This document shows, one piece after another, positions 1-11,424 of a stretch of DNA of 64,000 nucleotides. The position numbers and the translations under genes are program-made. The stretch is taken from the NCBI RefSeq assembly GCF_900110895.1, contig NZ_FOIQ01000001.1:372001-436000 (forward strand), read 5' to 3'. The notes under the pieces were generated by a model. The model was given only the letters and a program-made list of their open reading frames with translations, searched no databases and had not been told where the DNA came from. The DNA is from Prevotella aff. ruminicola Tc2-24. GTDB taxonomy: Bacteria > Bacteroidota > Bacteroidia > Bacteroidales > Bacteroidaceae. The stretch's first letter is position 1. Every line of letters begins with the position of its first letter.

Positions 1-782
1 CCGTTCACCTTGTGCTCAGCATAGATAGCCTTCAGGTTATCCACATACTTCACAGAGTCTTCCTTGGTCGTCAGACCATTACCGAGGATCTCGAGCTTCA
101 GGTTCAGAGCGTTCTCAAACTCTGCAGTATCCTTCATGGCGACATCAGCCAACTGAAGAGCCTTCTCGATATCCTTGTCCTGATAAGCGAAGATAGCAGC
201 GAAACGAGCTACCTGACCGAAGAAAGGAGCCTGCTGAGTACGGTCACACTCCTTGAAGAGGGGTGCGGCATCACTCTCAGCGAAAAGCTGCCAGAAACGA
301 CGTGCGTTGGCATTGTCCTTGGCTGTCAGTGCGTTCTGACCGGCATTAACCAACTGGTTTCTGGGAGCCAGCCACAGACGCATAGCGTTGTTCTTGGCAA
401 ACTTCGGAGCGACCTTCCCCTTCTCGTTGGGCAGTTGATCGTACTTATCGCACTCAATACCATATACGACTGCATTGTATGCGGCCTCTGACATGGCATT
501 CTCGTCAATAGGTTTCTCTTCTTTTCCCATCTGCTTCGCAATCTGGTTCTCGGTCTGGATGGTGCTCTGCTCATTGAAAGCAGCCATCGCCAGATCAACG
601 AGCTTGTTATAAGCTTTTGCTTTCTCAGCGTCATTAGCAAGCTGTCCGAGACTGCTCTTGACGAGCTGCTCAGCCTCTGCGTAGGTCTTTGCCTTGAGGA
701 TAGCCTTCAAAGCATCACTGTCACCGGCAAATGTGGTAGCACTGGCCACCAGCATCATTGCCATCATCATTAACTTTTTCAT
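1..782 (-). CDS. secreted helical-repeat (TPR-like) protein, C-terminus cut by window edge
   Basis: An open frame starts at the ATG at 780-782 and runs leftward out of the window, so only the first ~260 residues are present. Residues 1-20 (start MKKLMMMAMMLVASATTFAG) form a typical signal peptide ending near ATTFAG, so the product is probably periplasmic or outer-membrane facing. The rest is rich in Ala, Lys, Glu and Asn and looks helical (for example AEAEQLVKSSLGQLANDAEK, then AFAYQDKDIEKALQLADVAM). This spacing suggests TPR-like repeats. The TPR assignment is an inference from composition, because no complete 34-residue unit can be aligned with certainty. It lies 24 bases downstream of gyrA on the same strand and probably shares its transcript. 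The function is unknown. Confidence 0.7.
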   Translation of the reverse strand, partial: MKKLMMMAMMLVASATTFAGDSDALKAILKAKTYAEAEQLVKSSLGQLANDAEKAKAYNKLVDLAMAAFNEQSTIQTENQIAKQMGKEEKPIDENAMSEAAYNAVVYGIECDKYDQLPNEKGKVAPKFAKNNAMRLWLAPRNQLVNAGQNALTAKDNANARRFWQLFAESDAAPLFKECDRTQQAPFFGQVARFAAIFAYQDKDIEKALQLADVAMKDTAEFENALNLKLEILGNGLTTKEDSVKYVDNLKAIYAEHKVN

Positions 783-806
783 AAGCCTTTTAATTGGTTG
801 ATAATG

Positions 807-3374
807 TTATTGTTCGTTATTGTTGTTGTCATCTGTCTCAAAGGCTGCATCAACAGGACTATCAGAGAGTTGTTCGTCGTTGACGACCTCTGCCTCCTCA
901 ATATCTTCCTCCTCAGCCTGAGAGTGCATGACCTTGCAAACACTGGCGATCGTATCGTTCTTCTTCGTGAGATTGATAAGACGAACGCCCTGTGTAGCAC
1001 GACCCATCACACGCACATCAGCGACCTTCAGACGAATCAGGATGCCACTCTTGTTGATAATCATCAGGTCATTCTCGTCGGTTACCACCTTGATGGCCAC
1101 CAGACGACCGGTCTTCTCTGTGACAGCGAGGGTCTTCACACCTTTGGCACCACGGGCGGTCTTACGGTAGTCCTCTACCTCTGAACGCTTTCCATAGCCG
1201 TTCTCGCTGACCACCATGATAGTCTCCTCATTAGGATCATTGACGCAGACCATACCTACGACCTCGTCGTCACCACCGTCAAGACGCATACCAATGACAC
1301 CGGTAGAGACACGTCCCATGGTACGAACATCTTTCTCATCGAAACGTACGGCACGACCGTTACGGTTAGCCAGCAGTAGTTCGTTGTGACCATTGGTAAG
1401 GCGAACACCTACGACCTCGTCACCCTCGTTGATAATGATAGCCTTGACACCAGCAGAACGCACGTTCTTATACTGATCAAGGCAGGTCTTCTTAATGATA
1501 CCCTGCTTGGTGGCGAATACCACGTAGTGCGACTTCAGGAATTCCTCATCGTTGAAGTTCTTGATACGCAGAACGGCATTGATGGCATCGTCCGGTTCGA
1601 TGTTAAGCATATTCTGGATGGCACGACCCTTCGAGTTCTTATCACCCTCCGGGATCTCATAGCACTTCTGCCAGTAACAGCGTCCTTTCTGGGTGAAGAA
1701 GAGCAGTGTATTATGCATCGTAGCAGGATAGATATACTCCGTGAAGTCGTTGTCACGATGACGGGCAGCCTTAGCACCTACACCGCCACGTCCCTGCTCA
1801 TGGAACTCATCCAGCTTTGTACGCTTGATATAGCCCATATGCGAGATCGTGATGACCACGGGATCATCTGGGTAGAAGTCTTCTGCATTGAACTCATGGT
1901 CAAACGGAATGATTTCCGTACGACGCTCGTCTCCGTATCTCTCTTTCACTTCCTGAAGGTCATCCTTCATCACCTGCTTACAGCGCTCAGGGTTATCCAG
2001 GATCTCCTGCAAATCAGCGATCAGCTTCTGGAGATCATCAAACTCCTGATGGAGCTGGTCGACACGCAGACCAGTTAACTGTGCCAGACGCATATCGACG
2101 ATAGCCTTCGACTGGAGCTCATCCAACTCAAAGCGAGCCTCAAGGTTACGCTGGGCGTCGGTAGGCGTCTTACTGTTTCTGATGATGTGTACCACCTCGT
2201 CGATATTGTTCACGGCGATAATCAAGCCCTCAAGGATGTGGGCACGCTCCTGGGCTTTTCTCAGGTCGTACTGGGTGCGACGTATCGTCACATCGTGGCG
2301 ATGCTCCACAAAGTACTTCACACACTCTTTCAGCGTGAGCAGACGGGGTCTGCCCTTCACCAGTGCGATATTATTCACAGAGAAGGAACTCTGCAGGGCA
2401 GTCATCTTAAAGAGCTTGTTCAAGAGCACATTGGCATTGGCATCGCGCTTCACATCGACCACGATACGCATACCCTGACGTCCCGACTCATCGTTGACGT
2501 TTGCCACACCCTCAATCTTATGCTGAGTGGCCAGATCGGCGATATAGGCCACCAGATCGGCCTTGTTAACACCATATGGGATCTCCGTCACGACAATCTT
2601 ATCATGGGTGTCGCCACTTTCGATCTCCGCCTTAGCACGCATCACAATACGTCCACGACCGGTCTCATAGGCATCCTTGACACCCTGCAAGCCATAGATA
2701 TATGCGCCTGTCGGGAAATCCGGACCTGGGATATACTGCATCAACCCCTCGGTATCGATATCGGGATTGTCGATATAGGCACAACAGCCATCAATCACCT
2801 CACCCAGATTATGGGTCGGCATATTCGTTGCCATACCCACGGCAATACCATTACCACCGTTCACCAACAGGTTAGGTATCTTGGTCGGCATGACCGTCGG
2901 CTCCTCCAACGAGTCATCGAAGTTATTCATCATATCGACCGTCTCCTTATCGAGGTCGTCCATGATATGCTCACCCATCTTCGATAGACGGCACTCCGTA
3001 TAACGCATGGCTGCAGGCGAGTCACCGTCGACAGAACCGAAGTTTCCTTGTCCATCAACAAGTGTATAGCGCATATTCCAGTCCTGTGCCATACGCACCA
3101 GGGCGCCATACACTGAGGAGTCACCATGGGGGTGATACTTACCGAGCACCTCACCGACGACACGTGCACACTTCTTGTAAGGCTGTGTGGAGACGTTGTT
3201 GATATTCATCATACCGTATAGGATACGGCGATGCACAGGCTTGAAGCCGTCACGCACATCAGGGAGGGCACGTGCCACAATGACTGACATAGAGTAGTCA
3301 ATGTAGCTGGATTTCATTTCTTCCTCAATGTTGATCTTAATAATTCTGTCGTTGTCGAAATTCTGATCCATCAT
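807..3374 (-). CDS. gyrA: DNA gyrase subunit A
   Basis: GyrA is the DNA breakage-reunion subunit of gyrase, which introduces negative supercoils together with GyrB. The 855-residue length is normal. The N-terminus contains the conserved [20 protein letters not shown] block. The catalytic tyrosine is Y125 in [10 protein letters not shown]. The quinolone-resistance region reads [18 protein letters not shown]: the position equivalent to E. coli Ser83 is Ser86, while the Asp87 equivalent is Gly90. The C-terminal half has six-bladed beta-pinwheel repeats and a GyrA-box-like QGRGGVG, and the tail is acidic and Asn-rich. A well-spaced promoter lies upstream (3458-3489), giving a leader of about 80 bases. 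The secreted repeat-protein gene follows after 24 bases. No other type II topoisomerase gene is visible, and the length and GyrA box favour GyrA over ParC. Confidence 0.97.
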   Translation of the reverse strand: MMDQNFDNDRIIKINIEEEMKSSYIDYSMSVIVARALPDVRDGFKPVHRRILYGMMNINNVSTQPYKKCARVVGEVLGKYHPHGDSSVYGALVRMAQDWNMRYTLVDGQGNFGSVDGDSPAAMRYTECRLSKMGEHIMDDLDKETVDMMNNFDDSLEEPTVMPTKIPNLLVNGGNGIAVGMATNMPTHNLGEVIDGCCAYIDNPDIDTEGLMQYIPGPDFPTGAYIYGLQGVKDAYETGRGRIVMRAKAEIESGDTHDKIVVTEIPYGVNKADLVAYIADLATQHKIEGVANVNDESGRQGMRIVVDVKRDANANVLLNKLFKMTALQSSFSVNNIALVKGRPRLLTLKECVKYFVEHRHDVTIRRTQYDLRKAQERAHILEGLIIAVNNIDEVVHIIRNSKTPTDAQRNLEARFELDELQSKAIVDMRLAQLTGLRVDQLHQEFDDLQKLIADLQEILDNPERCKQVMKDDLQEVKERYGDERRTEIIPFDHEFNAEDFYPDDPVVITISHMGYIKRTKLDEFHEQGRGGVGAKAARHRDNDFTEYIYPATMHNTLLFFTQKGRCYWQKCYEIPEGDKNSKGRAIQNMLNIEPDDAINAVLRIKNFNDEEFLKSHYVVFATKQGIIKKTCLDQYKNVRSAGVKAIIINEGDEVVGVRLTNGHNELLLANRNGRAVRFDEKDVRTMGRVSTGVIGMRLDGGDDEVVGMVCVNDPNEETIMVVSENGYGKRSEVEDYRKTARGAKGVKTLAVTEKTGRLVAIKVVTDENDLMIINKSGILIRLKVADVRVMGRATQGVRLINLTKKNDTIASVCKVMHSQAEEEDIEEAEVVNDEQLSDSPVDAAFETDDNNNNEQ

Positions 3375-3457
3375 TTATTCTAATTTTTACTCTTCTTATT
3401 TTTCGTGATTTTGCGTTTAAGGCATTTTTTAGCCATTCTGACGCGTTTTTAACCGTG

Positions 3458-3489
3458 CAAAGGTAGTTATTTTTTTCCATTCCGACAAA
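3458..3489 (-). promoter_or_regulatory. gyrA promoter
   Basis: On the minus strand a -33 TTTG (3489-3486) is followed after 20 bases by TACCTTTG (3465-3458). This matches the Bacteroidetes housekeeping promoter TTTG-N19-21-TAnnTTTG. The inferred start of transcription is near 3451, which leaves a leader of about 77 bases before the gyrA ATG. Confidence 0.8.
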
Positions 3490-3526
3490 CCTTTTAAGCT
3501 ATTTTAGCGGAAAGTTTTTCGGTAAG

Positions 3527-3562
3527 TTTGGCACGATGTTTGCAGAATTATTCGTATATTTG
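3527..3562 (+). promoter_or_regulatory. candidate clpC promoter
   Basis: TATATTTG at 3555-3562 fits the -7 consensus TAnnTTTG, 28 bases before the clpC ATG. The nearest clear TTTG upstream is 3527-3530, 24 bases away, which is longer than ideal. I see no inverted repeat that would mark a CtsR-like operator. Confidence 0.5.
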
Positions 3563-3590
3563 CATTATCTAACAAAAATACATTTATAAT

Positions 3591-6116
3591 ATGACTAGCC
3601 AGTTTTCACCCAAAGTATCGGAAATACTCGCTTTCTCGCGTGAGGAGGCAGCACGTCTGGCCAGCCGTTCAGTAGGACCGGAGCACCTGTTGTTGGGTAT
3701 GCTCAGAAGCAATGACGGTCCTGTCATCGACCTGTTTCATCGTCTTAACCTGAACTTACAATCAGTCAAGACGGAACTGGAGGAAAGGGTACGTGAGGAC
3801 GAAATCGGAATGCCAATCAATACGACAGAGCTTGTGCTCAACGAGAAAGCAAGTAACATTCTGAAGCTGGCCGTTCTGGAAGCCAGAATCCAGAGGACGA
3901 CCAAAGTAGACGAACAGCACCTGTTGCTGGCCATCCTGCATGATGCCGTTAACAATGGTGCCAAACAAGTATTAGAAATGAACAATGTCAATTACGAGGA
4001 TGCGATGGCTATGCTATTCGCCCCGCATAATGGAATCACTAACGGTATCGGACTCCCCGACGAAGATGAGGACGATTTCGATGAAACAGAGGACTTAGGT
4101 GAGTCCGGGCAGTCCAAGAAGGCGACGGCTACCACCCAGAAGAAGTCCACCTCGAAAACACCTGTCTTGGAGGCTTTCGGCACCGATCTGACCCAGGCTG
4201 CCATTGACGGCAAACTGGATCCGTGCGTGGGACGAGAGAAGGAGATACAACGTATCATCGAGATCCTCGGAAGAAGGAAGAAGAACAACCCGATCCTGAT
4301 AGGTGAACCGGGTGTCGGTAAGAGCGCCATCGTCGAAGGACTGGCACAGCAAATTGCCAGTCATCACACCAGTCCGATGCTCTTCGGAAAACGGATCTTC
4401 ACCCTCGACATGACGGGTGTAGTTGCCGGCACGAAGTATCGCGGTCAGTTTGAGGAACGTCTGAAAGCCCTGATGAAAGAGTTAGAGGCCAACCCCGACG
4501 TGATCGTGTTCATCGACGAGATCCATACCATCATCGGCGCGGGCTCAACACCTGGTTCCATGGATGCCGCGAACATCATGAAGCCGGCCTTGGCAAGAGG
4601 CACTATCCAGTGTATTGGTGCCACGACTCTCGACGAGTACAGAAACTCCATCGAGAAAGACGGAGCCTTGGAGCGTCGCTTCCAGAAGGTACAGGTAGAG
4701 CCGACCACCAATGAGGAGACACTGCAGATTCTTCAGAATATCAAGGAACGCTACGAGCACCATCACCATGTCATCTATACCGATGAGGCTCTAAAAGCGT
4801 GTGTCAAATTGACAGACCGCTACGTGACAGACCGGTTCATGCCTGATAAGGCTATCGATGCGCTCGACGAGACGGGATCACGTGTCCACCTGGGTAATGC
4901 CCAGATTCCACCCGAGATCACCGAGAAGGAGAAGGAGATCGAGTTCGTGAAGGAGAAGAAACAGCTTGCCGTCAAGAACCAGAACTTCGAGCTCGCTGCG
5001 GGCTATCGTGACCGCCAGACCGTGCTGGAAGCAGAGTTGAAGATCCTGAACGATCGCTGGAAAGAAGGCGATGGCGAGGAACGACAAGTCGTAAGTGCCG
5101 AACAGGTTGCCGACGTCGTCTCGATGATGACTGGTGTTCCCGTACAACGGATGGCCGAACAGGAGGGCATCCGTCTGAAAGGTATGGCGCAGGAACTGAA
5201 GAATGCCGTCATTGCTCAAGATGCGGCCATCGACAAGATGGTGAAGGCCATCCAGCGCAACAGGGTCGGTCTGAAGGATCCCAACCACCCCATCGGTGTG
5301 TTTATGTTCCTCGGTCCTACAGGTGTCGGTAAGACTTACCTTGCCAAGAAACTGGCAGAATTCATGTTTGGCAGCAGCGAAGCACTGATCCGCATCGACA
5401 TGAGCGAATATACGGAGAGCTTCAACACCTCCCGACTGATTGGTGCCCCTCCGGGATACGTGGGATATGAGGAAGGTGGACAACTGACGGAGCGGGTGCG
5501 TCGTCACCCCTACTCCATCGTCTTGCTCGACGAGATAGAGAAAGCTCATGGAAATGTGTTCAACCTCTTGCTGCAGGTGCTTGACGAAGGACGACTGACG
5601 GATGGCAATGGACGGTTCATCGACTTCCGTAACACGGTCATCATTATGACGTCGAATGCAGGAACACGTCAGTTGAAGGACTTCGGCCGAGGGGTTGGCT
5701 TCAGTGCGTCGAACAGCACGGGTCTGGCTCTCAACGAGCGCGACAAGGCCAATGCGCGTAGCATCGTACAGAAAGCGCTCTCAAAGCAGTTCTCACCTGA
5801 GTTCCTCAACCGTCTTGATGAGATCATCACCTTCGACCAACTCGACTTGGAGGCTATCAAACGGATTATCGATATTGAACTGAAAGGACTCTATCAGCGT
5901 ATCGAACAGATTGGCTACCACATCGACCTCGCCGACGATGCCAAGGAGTTCGTAGCCACAAAGGGATATGATGTGCAGTTCGGTGCCCGTCCTCTTAAGC
6001 GCGCCATCCAGAACTATATCGAAGATGGCATCAGCGATCTGATTGTGAATGGCAATCTCGAACCCGGTGCCACGATCCACATCACACTAAAAGAAAATGA
6101 GTTAGCATTCAGCTAA
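3591..6116 (+). CDS. clpC: ATP-dependent Clp protease ATPase subunit ClpC
   Basis: This is a class I Hsp100 AAA+ unfoldase that feeds substrates to ClpP. It has 841 residues. Two Clp-N repeats lie in residues ~5-145, followed by an acidic linker ([15 protein letters not shown]). The first AAA domain has Walker A GEPGVGKS and Walker [15 protein letters not shown]-type middle segment ([19 protein letters not shown]) separates ClpC from ClpA and ClpB. The second AAA domain has Walker A GPTGVGKT, pore loop GYVGYEEGG and Walker [10 protein letters not shown]. The ClpP-docking loop is VGF in GRGVGFSAS. The gene stands alone, diverges from gyrA, and its stop codon lies inside the stem of a terminator shared with nadE. 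Confidence 0.96.
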   Translation: MTSQFSPKVSEILAFSREEAARLASRSVGPEHLLLGMLRSNDGPVIDLFHRLNLNLQSVKTELEERVREDEIGMPINTTELVLNEKASNILKLAVLEARIQRTTKVDEQHLLLAILHDAVNNGAKQVLEMNNVNYEDAMAMLFAPHNGITNGIGLPDEDEDDFDETEDLGESGQSKKATATTQKKSTSKTPVLEAFGTDLTQAAIDGKLDPCVGREKEIQRIIEILGRRKKNNPILIGEPGVGKSAIVEGLAQQIASHHTSPMLFGKRIFTLDMTGVVAGTKYRGQFEERLKALMKELEANPDVIVFIDEIHTIIGAGSTPGSMDAANIMKPALARGTIQCIGATTLDEYRNSIEKDGALERRFQKVQVEPTTNEETLQILQNIKERYEHHHHVIYTDEALKACVKLTDRYVTDRFMPDKAIDALDETGSRVHLGNAQIPPEITEKEKEIEFVKEKKQLAVKNQNFELAAGYRDRQTVLEAELKILNDRWKEGDGEERQVVSAEQVADVVSMMTGVPVQRMAEQEGIRLKGMAQELKNAVIAQDAAIDKMVKAIQRNRVGLKDPNHPIGVFMFLGPTGVGKTYLAKKLAEFMFGSSEALIRIDMSEYTESFNTSRLIGAPPGYVGYEEGGQLTERVRRHPYSIVLLDEIEKAHGNVFNLLLQVLDEGRLTDGNGRFIDFRNTVIIMTSNAGTRQLKDFGRGVGFSASNSTGLALNERDKANARSIVQKALSKQFSPEFLNRLDEIITFDQLDLEAIKRIIDIELKGLYQRIEQIGYHIDLADDAKEFVATKGYDVQFGARPLKRAIQNYIEDGISDLIVNGNLEPGATIHITLKENELAFS

Positions 6117-6124
6117 CTCATTTT
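6094..6124. terminator. bidirectional terminator between clpC and nadE
   Basis: A 13-base perfect stem (6094-6106 with 6112-6124) encloses the loop ATTCA. The clpC stop codon is inside the right arm. A T-rich tract follows in the clpC direction (TTTTTC). In the opposite direction the hairpin lies 18 bases past the nadE stop and runs into TTTCTTTTAG, so it can serve both convergent genes. Confidence 0.8.
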
Positions 6125-6141
6125 TCTTTATCTTCAATATC

Positions 6142-8079
6142 CTAAAGTTTTTCACATTCCTTCATCCATATCGCATACGACGCGTCACTCGGCATCCGCC
6201 AGTCACCGCGCGGCGACAGACTCACACTACCGACCTTCGGTCCGTCGGGCAGACAACTGCGTTTAAACTGCTGCGTGAAGAAACGGCGACAGAAGGTGGT
6301 AAGCCATTTCTTAACCACATCCTCCGTATAGAGAGGCTCTCCTCCATTGTTCGTCGAGGGGACACAGAATGCCCGTTGTGCCAGAAGGAAGATCTTCTTC
6401 GGACTGAACCCGTAGCGGAGGAAATAATAGATGAAGAAATCATGCAACTCATAAGGACCGACAAGATCCTCGGTCTTCTGTTTAATCTTTCCATCCTCGT
6501 CGGCAGGAATCAGTTCCGGCGATATCGGCGTGTCAATGATATCGAGCAGGGTCTCCGTCGCCATCTCACCAGCCACATAACTGACCAGATAACGGATCAG
6601 CGTCTTCGGTACACCGACATTCACACCATACATCGACATGTGATCACCGTTATAGGTGGCCCAACCGAGTGCCAGCTCCGAGAGATCACCCGTTCCGACC
6701 ACGATTGCATTCTCCTTGTTGGCCACGTCCATCAGGATCTGCGTCCTCTCACGGGCCTGTGAGTTCTCGTAAGTCACATCATGCAGGTCGTGATCATGAC
6801 CGATATCCTTGAAGTGCTGGGTCACAGCCTTGGCAATACTGATCTCACGGATGGTCACACCCAGGGTCTCCATCAACTTCATCGCATTATGATAGGTACG
6901 ATCGGTCGTCCCGAAGCCCGGCATGGTGATGCCGATGATACCCTTCCGATCCAGTCCGATCTTATCAAAGGCCTTCACCGTCACCAGAAGAGCGAGGGTG
7001 GAATCCAATCCACCACTGATACCGATCACCGCCTTCTGGGCGTTGACATGATAGAGACGTTTCGCCAAACCAGACACCTGGATATTCAGTATCTCCTCAC
7101 AGGATGCTTGCATATTCTCGTCCTTCGGAATAAAGGGATGCGGGTCTATCTCTCGCTGCAACTCGAAGTCACGCGGTGCGACAGGCTTACACGCCACCTC
7201 ATGCGCACTGGCATGACGCTGTGCATTGATGAACGTCGTATTACAACGACGCTCCACACGCAGTTTCTCTATATCAATCTGAGTCGTCCGTATCTGTGGC
7301 TGGAACGAGAAACGGTCGCCCTCAACGAGCAACTGTCCGTTCTCGAAGATCATGGCATTACCGCCATAGACCACATCCTGCGTCGACTCTCCGAAACCAC
7401 AGCTTGCATAGACATAGCCACAGACCATTCGTGCACTCTGCTGGGCCAACAACGACTTCAGATAGGCATGCTTACCGATCAGCTCGTCACTGGCCGAGAG
7501 GTTCAGGATGATGTCTGCACCGGCCAATGCCAGATTATTACTCGGTGGAATCGGAGCCCAAACATCCTCACAGATCTCAATACCGAACTTCATACCGCCA
7601 CGCGTCACGAACAACTGAGGCTCGGCACTGACATGGACAGGACTGCCTGCGAAATAGATGTCCGTAGGATTCAGATCCTGGGCAGAAGCGAACCAACGTT
7701 TCTCGTAGAACTCACCATAGTTAGGCAGATAGGTCTTGGGAACGATACCCAGAAGAGAACCGCCTTGTATGACAGCCGCACAGTTATACAACAGACCGTT
7801 GATCACAACCGGCAGACCGACCACGGAGATAATGTCCAACTTCCTGGTGAAGTCAAGCAACACCATGACGCCCTCCTCCACCTTGTCGAGCAACAACTGC
7901 TCCTTGAAAAGGTCCTGACAGGAATAGCCCGTGACACAGAGTTCCGGGAACACCATCAACTCAATGTCTCGTCCTTCCGCCTGGGCGATCAGACTCTCAA
8001 TCTGCTGGATGTTGTAATCGACATCCGCTACTCTCACCGCAGGAACGGCTGCGGCCACCTTCGCAAATCCGTATCTCAT
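6142..8079 (-). CDS. nadE: glutamine-dependent NAD+ synthetase
   Basis: This enzyme amidates nicotinic acid adenine dinucleotide to NAD+, the last step of NAD synthesis, using ammonia released from glutamine. The N-terminal nitrilase-type glutaminase domain shows the Glu-Lys-Cys triad: E46 in FPELCVTG, K115 in [10 protein letters not shown] and C170 in GIEICEDVW. The C-terminal synthetase domain has the PP-loop SGGLDS at residues 355-360 and a conserved [16 protein letters not shown] block. The 645-residue length fits the two-domain form. The start ATG overlaps the stop of the DUF2027 gene as ATGA, which suggests translational coupling. It is the last gene of the long leftward run that begins with atpD. 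Confidence 0.95.
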   Translation of the reverse strand: MRYGFAKVAAAVPAVRVADVDYNIQQIESLIAQAEGRDIELMVFPELCVTGYSCQDLFKEQLLLDKVEEGVMVLLDFTRKLDIISVVGLPVVINGLLYNCAAVIQGGSLLGIVPKTYLPNYGEFYEKRWFASAQDLNPTDIYFAGSPVHVSAEPQLFVTRGGMKFGIEICEDVWAPIPPSNNLALAGADIILNLSASDELIGKHAYLKSLLAQQSARMVCGYVYASCGFGESTQDVVYGGNAMIFENGQLLVEGDRFSFQPQIRTTQIDIEKLRVERRCNTTFINAQRHASAHEVACKPVAPRDFELQREIDPHPFIPKDENMQASCEEILNIQVSGLAKRLYHVNAQKAVIGISGGLDSTLALLVTVKAFDKIGLDRKGIIGITMPGFGTTDRTYHNAMKLMETLGVTIREISIAKAVTQHFKDIGHDHDLHDVTYENSQARERTQILMDVANKENAIVVGTGDLSELALGWATYNGDHMSMYGVNVGVPKTLIRYLVSYVAGEMATETLLDIIDTPISPELIPADEDGKIKQKTEDLVGPYELHDFFIYYFLRYGFSPKKIFLLAQRAFCVPSTNNGGEPLYTEDVVKKWLTTFCRRFFTQQFKRSCLPDGPKVGSVSLSPRGDWRMPSDASYAIWMKECEKL

Positions 8080-8780
8080 AACTTAATCTTTTGGACATCA
8101 TTCTCAATCACCGGATATATCAGTGCCGGCTGCTCAAAGAAATCATTCTCACGGAACGCATGTAGCTTATAGAATTTCACCGGATCCATACGCACCTGTG
8201 CGTTGACCACCGGCTTCAAAAGGAAATGCTTGTCACGCTTATAGGCGATCATCTGCACACAGCCATGCTCCAGTTCGTTCAGGTTCTCCCGTCCGAACTC
8301 CTCAATAAACTCCTTGGTGTTTGGTTCGATCTCTCCTTCTGCCCGCACCTGCCAGGCATTGCCCTCAGCAGTCATATAGACATAACGCAGGTAGTAGTTA
8401 GAATCGTTCACCAGATAGGTCTCGAAACGTGTCTGCGACAATTCTTTCACATCCATCGGCACAAAAGCCAGATAAGCGCTCAACTTATCACCGCCACGAC
8501 GTTCTTCCGGCTTGGCACGGAAGGTGATGGGTCTGTCGGCCGGCTCTGTCTCCTCATCCTCGTCATGAGCATGCAGGGCTGCCTTCACCGAACTGGCCTT
8601 GGCCTCCACCACATGCTTCGTGTCGTAGTCTTCGTCGCCTACCACCACGACCTCATTGATGAGCATAGGCATCTGGAAGCCGTCCTCGTCCTCTACGAGA
8701 ACGATGTTCTTCCCCTGGAAACCAGCTACGCGTCCACCGCCGACCTCACTGAGGAATCTCACTTGATCTCCGATCTTCAT
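8076..8780 (-). CDS. DUF2027 domain protein without an Smr tail
   Basis: The N-terminus (MKIGDQVRFLSEVGGGRVAG, then FQGKNIVLVEDEDGFQMPML) is the characteristic start of Bacteroidetes DUF2027 proteins, with an SH3/Tudor-like small beta domain. The rest (residues ~85-234) is a beta-rich domain of unknown function. As I recall, many family members carry a C-terminal Smr nuclease-like domain. This one ends at residue 234 with ENDVQKIKL and has no Smr motif. It lies 34 bases after atpG and overlaps nadE by four bases. The molecular role is not known. Confidence 0.75.
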   Translation of the reverse strand: MKIGDQVRFLSEVGGGRVAGFQGKNIVLVEDEDGFQMPMLINEVVVVGDEDYDTKHVVEAKASSVKAALHAHDEDEETEPADRPITFRAKPEERRGGDKLSAYLAFVPMDVKELSQTRFETYLVNDSNYYLRYVYMTAEGNAWQVRAEGEIEPNTKEFIEEFGRENLNELEHGCVQMIAYKRDKHFLLKPVVNAQVRMDPVKFYKLHAFRENDFFEQPALIYPVIENDVQKIKL

Positions 8781-8814
8781 GATATATAGGTTGATTACAG
8801 GTACAATAAACAGC

Positions 8815-9795
8815 TTAGTTGTTGACGGAACCGCCGACGATATCGAGCAACTCGTTGGTAATGGCCTGCTGACGACTCTTATTATACTGCAGGTTCAACT
8901 GTCTGAGCAACTCATCGGCATTATCGGTCGCCGTCTGCATGGCCACCATGCGGGCGGCATGCTCCGAAGCATTCGAGTCGAGCAGAGCTGTGTAGAGCAT
9001 CAGGTGGGCCAACTTCGGTATCAACTGCGAGAGAACGGTATCCATGTCGGGCTCTACGATGAAGTTATCATTGAGTGGCTTCACCTCCTCCTGACTCCGG
9101 TCTCCCGACTCCTGTCCTCTGTCCCCTCTCTTCTTCAGATACTCCTGCGACTCTCGCGTGGCCACCATACTGGTGAGATCACGCTCATGGTCGCGCTGCA
9201 ACTCCTCCTCGATATCGATGGGCAAGAAGGTCTTACGAGTGAGCACCTGCGAACCCGCGCTCTTAAAGTGATGATAGATCAGTTCAACCTTATCTAACTC
9301 ACCTTCAGCAAATTTCCGTCCGAGTTCCATGGCGATCTCTATGCACTGATGTACGTTAGGTTTGTCGGCCAAAGCCGAGAACTCACCTTGCACATTCAGT
9401 CCCATCTTCTGGGCTTTCTCATAGACCTTCCGACCAATAGGATATACCTCCACGTTCTCACGACCTATCTCCTGCGCATAGGCATCAACGGCCTGGTTCA
9501 TCATCTTGATGATATTGGCGTTGAAACCTCCGCAGAGAGAGGAGTTCGACGAGAACACCAGAAGTGCCACACGTCTCACCGGACGCACCTGATCATAGAT
9601 GGTCTGTGAGTCGGCCTCGGCAGCCAAGAACGACTTCAGGATATGCTCCAACAAGGTCTCGTAGGGAAGCATATTCTGTATCGCCACCTGGGCATGGTGC
9701 AACTTCGACGATGCAACCATCTTCATGGCCGACGTGATCTTCCGTGTGGAATTTACAGAGGCAATCCGTCCTTTAATTTCTTTCAGACTTGGCAT
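8815..9795 (-). CDS. atpG: F-type ATP synthase gamma subunit
   Basis: The gamma subunit is the rotating shaft linking the F1 head to the c-ring. The start at 9795 gives MPSLKEIKGRIASVNSTRKI, the standard beginning. A longer open frame to 9894 would overlap the end of atpA and adds no homologous sequence. The coiled-coil N- and C-terminal helices are present, the latter ending LQYNKSRQQAITNELLDIVGG. At 326 residues the protein is longer than the usual ~290 because of a polar stretch, KKRGDRGQESGDRSQEE, near residues 225-241. That stretch is encoded by purine-rich repeated DNA (see findings). It is last of the atp structural genes. Confidence 0.95.
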   Translation of the reverse strand: MPSLKEIKGRIASVNSTRKITSAMKMVASSKLHHAQVAIQNMLPYETLLEHILKSFLAAEADSQTIYDQVRPVRRVALLVFSSNSSLCGGFNANIIKMMNQAVDAYAQEIGRENVEVYPIGRKVYEKAQKMGLNVQGEFSALADKPNVHQCIEIAMELGRKFAEGELDKVELIYHHFKSAGSQVLTRKTFLPIDIEEELQRDHERDLTSMVATRESQEYLKKRGDRGQESGDRSQEEVKPLNDNFIVEPDMDTVLSQLIPKLAHLMLYTALLDSNASEHAARMVAMQTATDNADELLRQLNLQYNKSRQQAITNELLDIVGGSVNN

Positions 9796-9814
9796 AATTC
9801 CTTGTTTTAAGGAC

Positions 9815-11398
9815 TTACTTATACGTTCCCGCGATGTCGGCCATGACAGACTCGATCGTGGCGGTCGTAGCGTCGTCGATCTTTCCACTGGCAAGCGTCT
9901 CGATCACCTCAGGGTGAGTAGAACGCATCTTGTCGAGGAACTGTCCCTGACACTCGCGCACCTTGTCGATGGGCACCTCACGCATCAAGCCATGGACACC
10001 ACAATAGAGGATGGCAATCTGCTCTCCTACGGGCATCGGACTATACTGAGGCTGAATCAGCAACTGGTTGTTCTTACGACCACGGTCGAGGGTCATCGCC
10101 GTCACGGCATCCATATCACTCGAGAACTTCGAGAAGGCCTCGAGCTCACGGTACTGGGCCTGGTCAATCTTCAGCGTACCGGCCACCTTCTTCATCGACT
10201 TGATCTGTGCCGATCCACCGACACGGCTCACAGAGATACCGACGTTGATGGCAGGACGGAAGCCCTGGTTGAAGAGGTCACTCTCCAAGAAAATCTGACC
10301 ATCAGTGATGGAGATCACGTTCGTGGGGATATAAGCCGACACGTCACCTGCCTGTGTCTCAATGATAGGCAGAGCGGTAAGAGAACCGCCACCCTTCACA
10401 TGACCCTTCATGCACTCGGGCAGGTCGTTCATCTGCTCAGCCACCTCCTGCTGCTCGTTCATCTTGGCGGCACGCTCAAGGAGACGGGAGTGGAGATAGA
10501 ACACATCACCCGGATAGGCCTCACGACCCGAAGGACGACGCAGAATCAACGACACCTCACGGTAAGCTACGGCCTGCTTCGACAGGTCGTCATAGACCAC
10601 GAGGGCGGGCAGACCACGGTCACGGAAATACTCACCGATGGCAGCACCGGCAAACGGTGCGTAGTACTGCATGGCAGCCGGATCGGCTGCAGTAGCAGCC
10701 ACCACGATGGTGTAAGGCATGGCACCGTGCTCCTGCAACGTAGAGACAAGAGCGGCTACGGTACTGGCTTTCTGACCGATGGCCACATAGATACAATAGA
10801 CAGGCTTACCTGCCTCATAGAAACTCTTCTGGTTGATGATGGTATCCACGGCGATGGCTGTCTTACCCGTCTGACGGTCACCAATGATGAGCTCACGTTG
10901 ACCGCGACCGATGGGGATCATCGAGTCGATAGCTTTCAGACCGGTCTGCAACGGCTCCTTCACGGGCTGACGGTAGATCACACCGGGGGCCTTACGGTCA
11001 AGAGGCATCTCGAATGCCTCGCTCAGGTCGATATCGCCCTTACCATCGATGGCTTGTCCCAGCGGGTTGATCACACGACCGAGCATGTTGTCATTAACAC
11101 GGATAGAAGCGATACGCTTGGTACGCTTCACGACCATACCCTCCTTAATGCCCGATGTCGAACCGAGGAGCACACAACCGACGTTATCCTCCTCCAGGTT
11201 CATCACGATAGCCATCGTACCATTCTCGAACTCCAGGAGTTCGTTGGCCTCGGCATTACGCAGACCATAGATACGAGCCACACCGTCGCTGACGGTGAGC
11301 ACAGTACCCACCTCGTCGAACTTCTCTGCTTGAGAGATGCCCTTCAACTGGTCAAGCAGGACCTGGGATACTTCGCTTGGTTTAATCTTATCTGACAT
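9815..11398 (-). CDS. atpA: F-type ATP synthase alpha subunit
   Basis: This is the non-catalytic, nucleotide-binding subunit of the F1 hexamer. It has 527 residues. The Walker A motif is GDRQTGKT, preceded by [13 protein letters not shown]. The [20 protein letters not shown] block and the arginine-finger region [11 protein letters not shown] are typical of alpha. The start ATG at 11396-11398 gives [14 protein letters not shown]. It is separated from atpH by a 100-base gap that holds a palindromic repeat, and from atpG by 19 bases. Confidence 0.97.
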   Translation of the reverse strand: MSDKIKPSEVSQVLLDQLKGISQAEKFDEVGTVLTVSDGVARIYGLRNAEANELLEFENGTMAIVMNLEEDNVGCVLLGSTSGIKEGMVVKRTKRIASIRVNDNMLGRVINPLGQAIDGKGDIDLSEAFEMPLDRKAPGVIYRQPVKEPLQTGLKAIDSMIPIGRGQRELIIGDRQTGKTAIAVDTIINQKSFYEAGKPVYCIYVAIGQKASTVAALVSTLQEHGAMPYTIVVAATAADPAAMQYYAPFAGAAIGEYFRDRGLPALVVYDDLSKQAVAYREVSLILRRPSGREAYPGDVFYLHSRLLERAAKMNEQQEVAEQMNDLPECMKGHVKGGGSLTALPIIETQAGDVSAYIPTNVISITDGQIFLESDLFNQGFRPAINVGISVSRVGGSAQIKSMKKVAGTLKIDQAQYRELEAFSKFSSDMDAVTAMTLDRGRKNNQLLIQPQYSPMPVGEQIAILYCGVHGLMREVPIDKVRECQGQFLDKMRSTHPEVIETLASGKIDDATTATIESVMADIAGTYK

Positions 11399-11424
11399 AA
11401 ATACTTTAATTCTATTTTCTTTCT

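Noticed and set aside
6781..8172. Long rightward open frame opposite nadE
   Set aside because: Antisense to a well-supported enzyme gene; its composition (many His, Arg, Thr, Leu) is that of a mirrored frame and it has no domain motif.
9796..9894. N-terminal extension of atpG by 33 codons
   Set aside because: Overlaps the end of atpA and lacks homology; MPSLKEIKGRI is the standard start.
9725..11395. 556-codon rightward open frame opposite atpA and the start of atpG
   Set aside because: Antisense to conserved ATP synthase genes; the low stop density results from codon use.
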